8,866 nucleotides of DNA from Methanoregula sp. (lineage in GTDB: Archaea; Halobacteriota; Methanomicrobia; Methanomicrobiales; Methanospirillaceae). The notes beneath the pieces were generated by a model. That model ran no database searches and was not told the DNA's origin. It worked only from the letters and a program-made list of their open reading frames with translations. The position numbers were made by a program, and so were the translations under genes. The stretch spans positions 1 through 8,866 of the forward strand of contig JAKLGN010000003.1 of assembly GCA_022710665.1 (NCBI GenBank), read 5' to 3'. How positions within the stretch are numbered: position 1 is the first letter of the stretch; every line of letters starts with the position of its first letter. Shown here one piece after another: positions 8,244 through 8,866 of the stretch.

Positions 8244-8252
8244 TGACGGGAC

Positions 8253-8349
8253 CGTGCGTTCTCTGTGCCATGGTGGATCCGGCTGCCCTACCCTGCTCTG
8301 ATGGAGAAACTCAAAGAGGCGATAGTAAGAATCCGGGAGCATTGGATAA
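8253..8349 (+). pseudogene. Remnant of the 3' end of an aspartate aminotransferase gene
   Basis: In the frame of 8253, the translation AFSVPWWIRLPYPALMEKL... lines up with the C-terminus of the AspC encoded at 6344-7477, from [13 protein letters not shown] onward. By hand alignment 16 of 27 residues are identical (AspC residues 348-374), and the others are mostly conservative. The matching arginine of WIRL is kept. An in-frame TGA at 8244-8246 cuts it off upstream, and no remaining 340 residues exist. One inserted base near the end puts the TAA at 8347-8349 where the AspC stop would be. DNA identity to the intact gene is roughly two thirds by eye, so this is either an old duplicate or a piece of a diverged homologue. 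It is not expected to be expressed as a working protein. Confidence 0.7.
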
Positions 8350-8403
8350 ATACTGGCAAAGCCCCGAGCTCCGCCAGGAGGGGGTGCCACGGCAGGGAAT
8401 CTG

Positions 8404-8709
8404 CTACTTCCGGACAATCGCCTGTGCCATCGGGAAGATCTCCCACCGGAAACCGAGACCGGAAAGGGAAGTGGGATCGCGGGCGGTTATGGCCTGGACC
8501 TCGTCTTCGGAACCGGCTTCGAAGATAGCGAGGCCCCAGGAGCCGGCCTGGTCCTGGACCGGCCCCATGATGACGACAGTTCCCGTTTCAACGTGTTTCC
8601 TGAGATACGCCCCATGGTTAACCATCATTTGACGTTCATCCGCAGTCATGTCCACCATAAATGACGGGCGGGGAGGGATCAGTTTTGCCAGGAAGTACTT
8701 CTTCTCCAT
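8404..8709 (-). CDS. YCII-family protein
   Basis: This is a 101-residue small protein of the YCII (YciI-like, dimeric alpha-beta barrel) superfamily. After the N-terminal strand KKYFLAKLIPPRPSF, the helix MTADERQMMVNHGAYLRK at 21-38 carries the conserved His32. The strand block TVVIMGPVQDQAGSWGLAIF follows at 44-63, and Asp78-Pro79 of ARDP forms the usual His/Asp pair of the family. The end, GFRWEIFPM at 86-94, is also typical. YCII proteins are thought to be small enzymes or sensors, but their reactions are mostly unknown; none is assigned here. The gene is minus strand, convergent with the DJ-1 gene, and the aspC remnant lies between them. Start 8709 is supported by a box A about 26 bases upstream and by the lack of an alternative N-terminal strand. 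Confidence 0.86.
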   Translation of the reverse strand: MEKKYFLAKLIPPRPSFMVDMTADERQMMVNHGAYLRKHVETGTVVIMGPVQDQAGSWGLAIFEAGSEDEVQAITARDPTSLSGLGFRWEIFPMAQAIVRK

Positions 8710-8730
8710 GCCTGTGCTTCAGCGGCCGGA

Positions 8731-8739
8731 AATATAAAC
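8731..8739 (-). promoter_or_regulatory. Box A for the YCII gene, placed for a leaderless transcript
   Basis: On the minus strand GTTTATATT is centred about 26 bases before the ATG at 8709. There is no ribosome binding site before that ATG. Both facts point to an mRNA starting at or very near the start codon. Confidence 0.6.
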
Positions 8740-8866
8740 CCCGTGAATCCATCCCGTGGCATCGGACCGGCCCGGGCCACATCTCTGGGCCTCTCCAAAA
8801 TCTGCACCGTCCTGAGACCGAATCCCCAAGCTAAAGAAAAACTGATCCAAGGAATCCCCGCCGGGG

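Noticed and set aside
7992..8417. A 141-codon minus-strand reading frame over the DJ-1 gene end and the aspC remnant
   Set aside because: It covers a conserved DJ-1 C-terminus on the other strand and resembles no known protein.
8710..8866. A possible gene or tRNA at the right edge
   Set aside because: Some minus-strand frames stay open to the edge for about 48 codons, but they have no familiar motif, and no tRNA cloverleaf can be drawn. Only the YCII promoter and a GGCCCGGGCC palindrome (8769-8778) are visible.

Overview
The window reads as an ordinary chromosomal segment of a methanogenic euryarchaeon, most likely of the order Methanomicrobiales. That placement is inferred from protein style and is not proven. 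Signs of an archaeon are the archaeal-type riboflavin synthase (RibC, a relative of lumazine synthase rather than the bacterial enzyme), an archaeal-type lumazine synthase, AT-rich box A promoters placed about 26-28 bases before several start codons (leaderless transcripts), ATGA stop/start overlaps, and T-tract terminators without strong hairpins.

Left part (1-2553, minus strand): the first 195 residues of a mannose-1-phosphate guanylyltransferase, running off the left edge, and upstream of it a complete glutamine-dependent asparagine synthase. The pair would fit surface glycan or nucleotide-sugar metabolism, but only the edge of that region is visible. A 297-base divergent spacer (2554-2850) separates them from a plus-strand class I SAM-dependent methyltransferase (2851-3597), which meets purE (minus, 3638-4033) tail to tail.

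Middle part (4034-7477, plus strand): purE and a class V aminotransferase diverge from a 46-base spacer. The aminotransferase overlaps ribC by four bases (ATGA). After a 259-base GC-rich spacer comes ribH, which overlaps a class I aspartate aminotransferase gene by four bases in the same way. RibH and RibC catalyse the last two steps of riboflavin synthesis, so each late riboflavin gene is paired with a PLP aminotransferase of a different subfamily.

Right part (7478-8866): a DJ-1/PfpI-family gene, a short decayed copy of the 3' end of an aspartate aminotransferase gene, and a convergent YCII-family gene. The last 157 bases hold the YCII promoter and nothing else that can be assigned.

No novel defence, mobile or CRISPR system is visible, and no tRNA or rRNA gene was recognised. 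The points most worth a second look are the aspC remnant after the DJ-1 gene, a PurE lacking the second conserved active-site histidine, a palindrome centred on the methyltransferase start codon, and inverted repeats beside several promoters.
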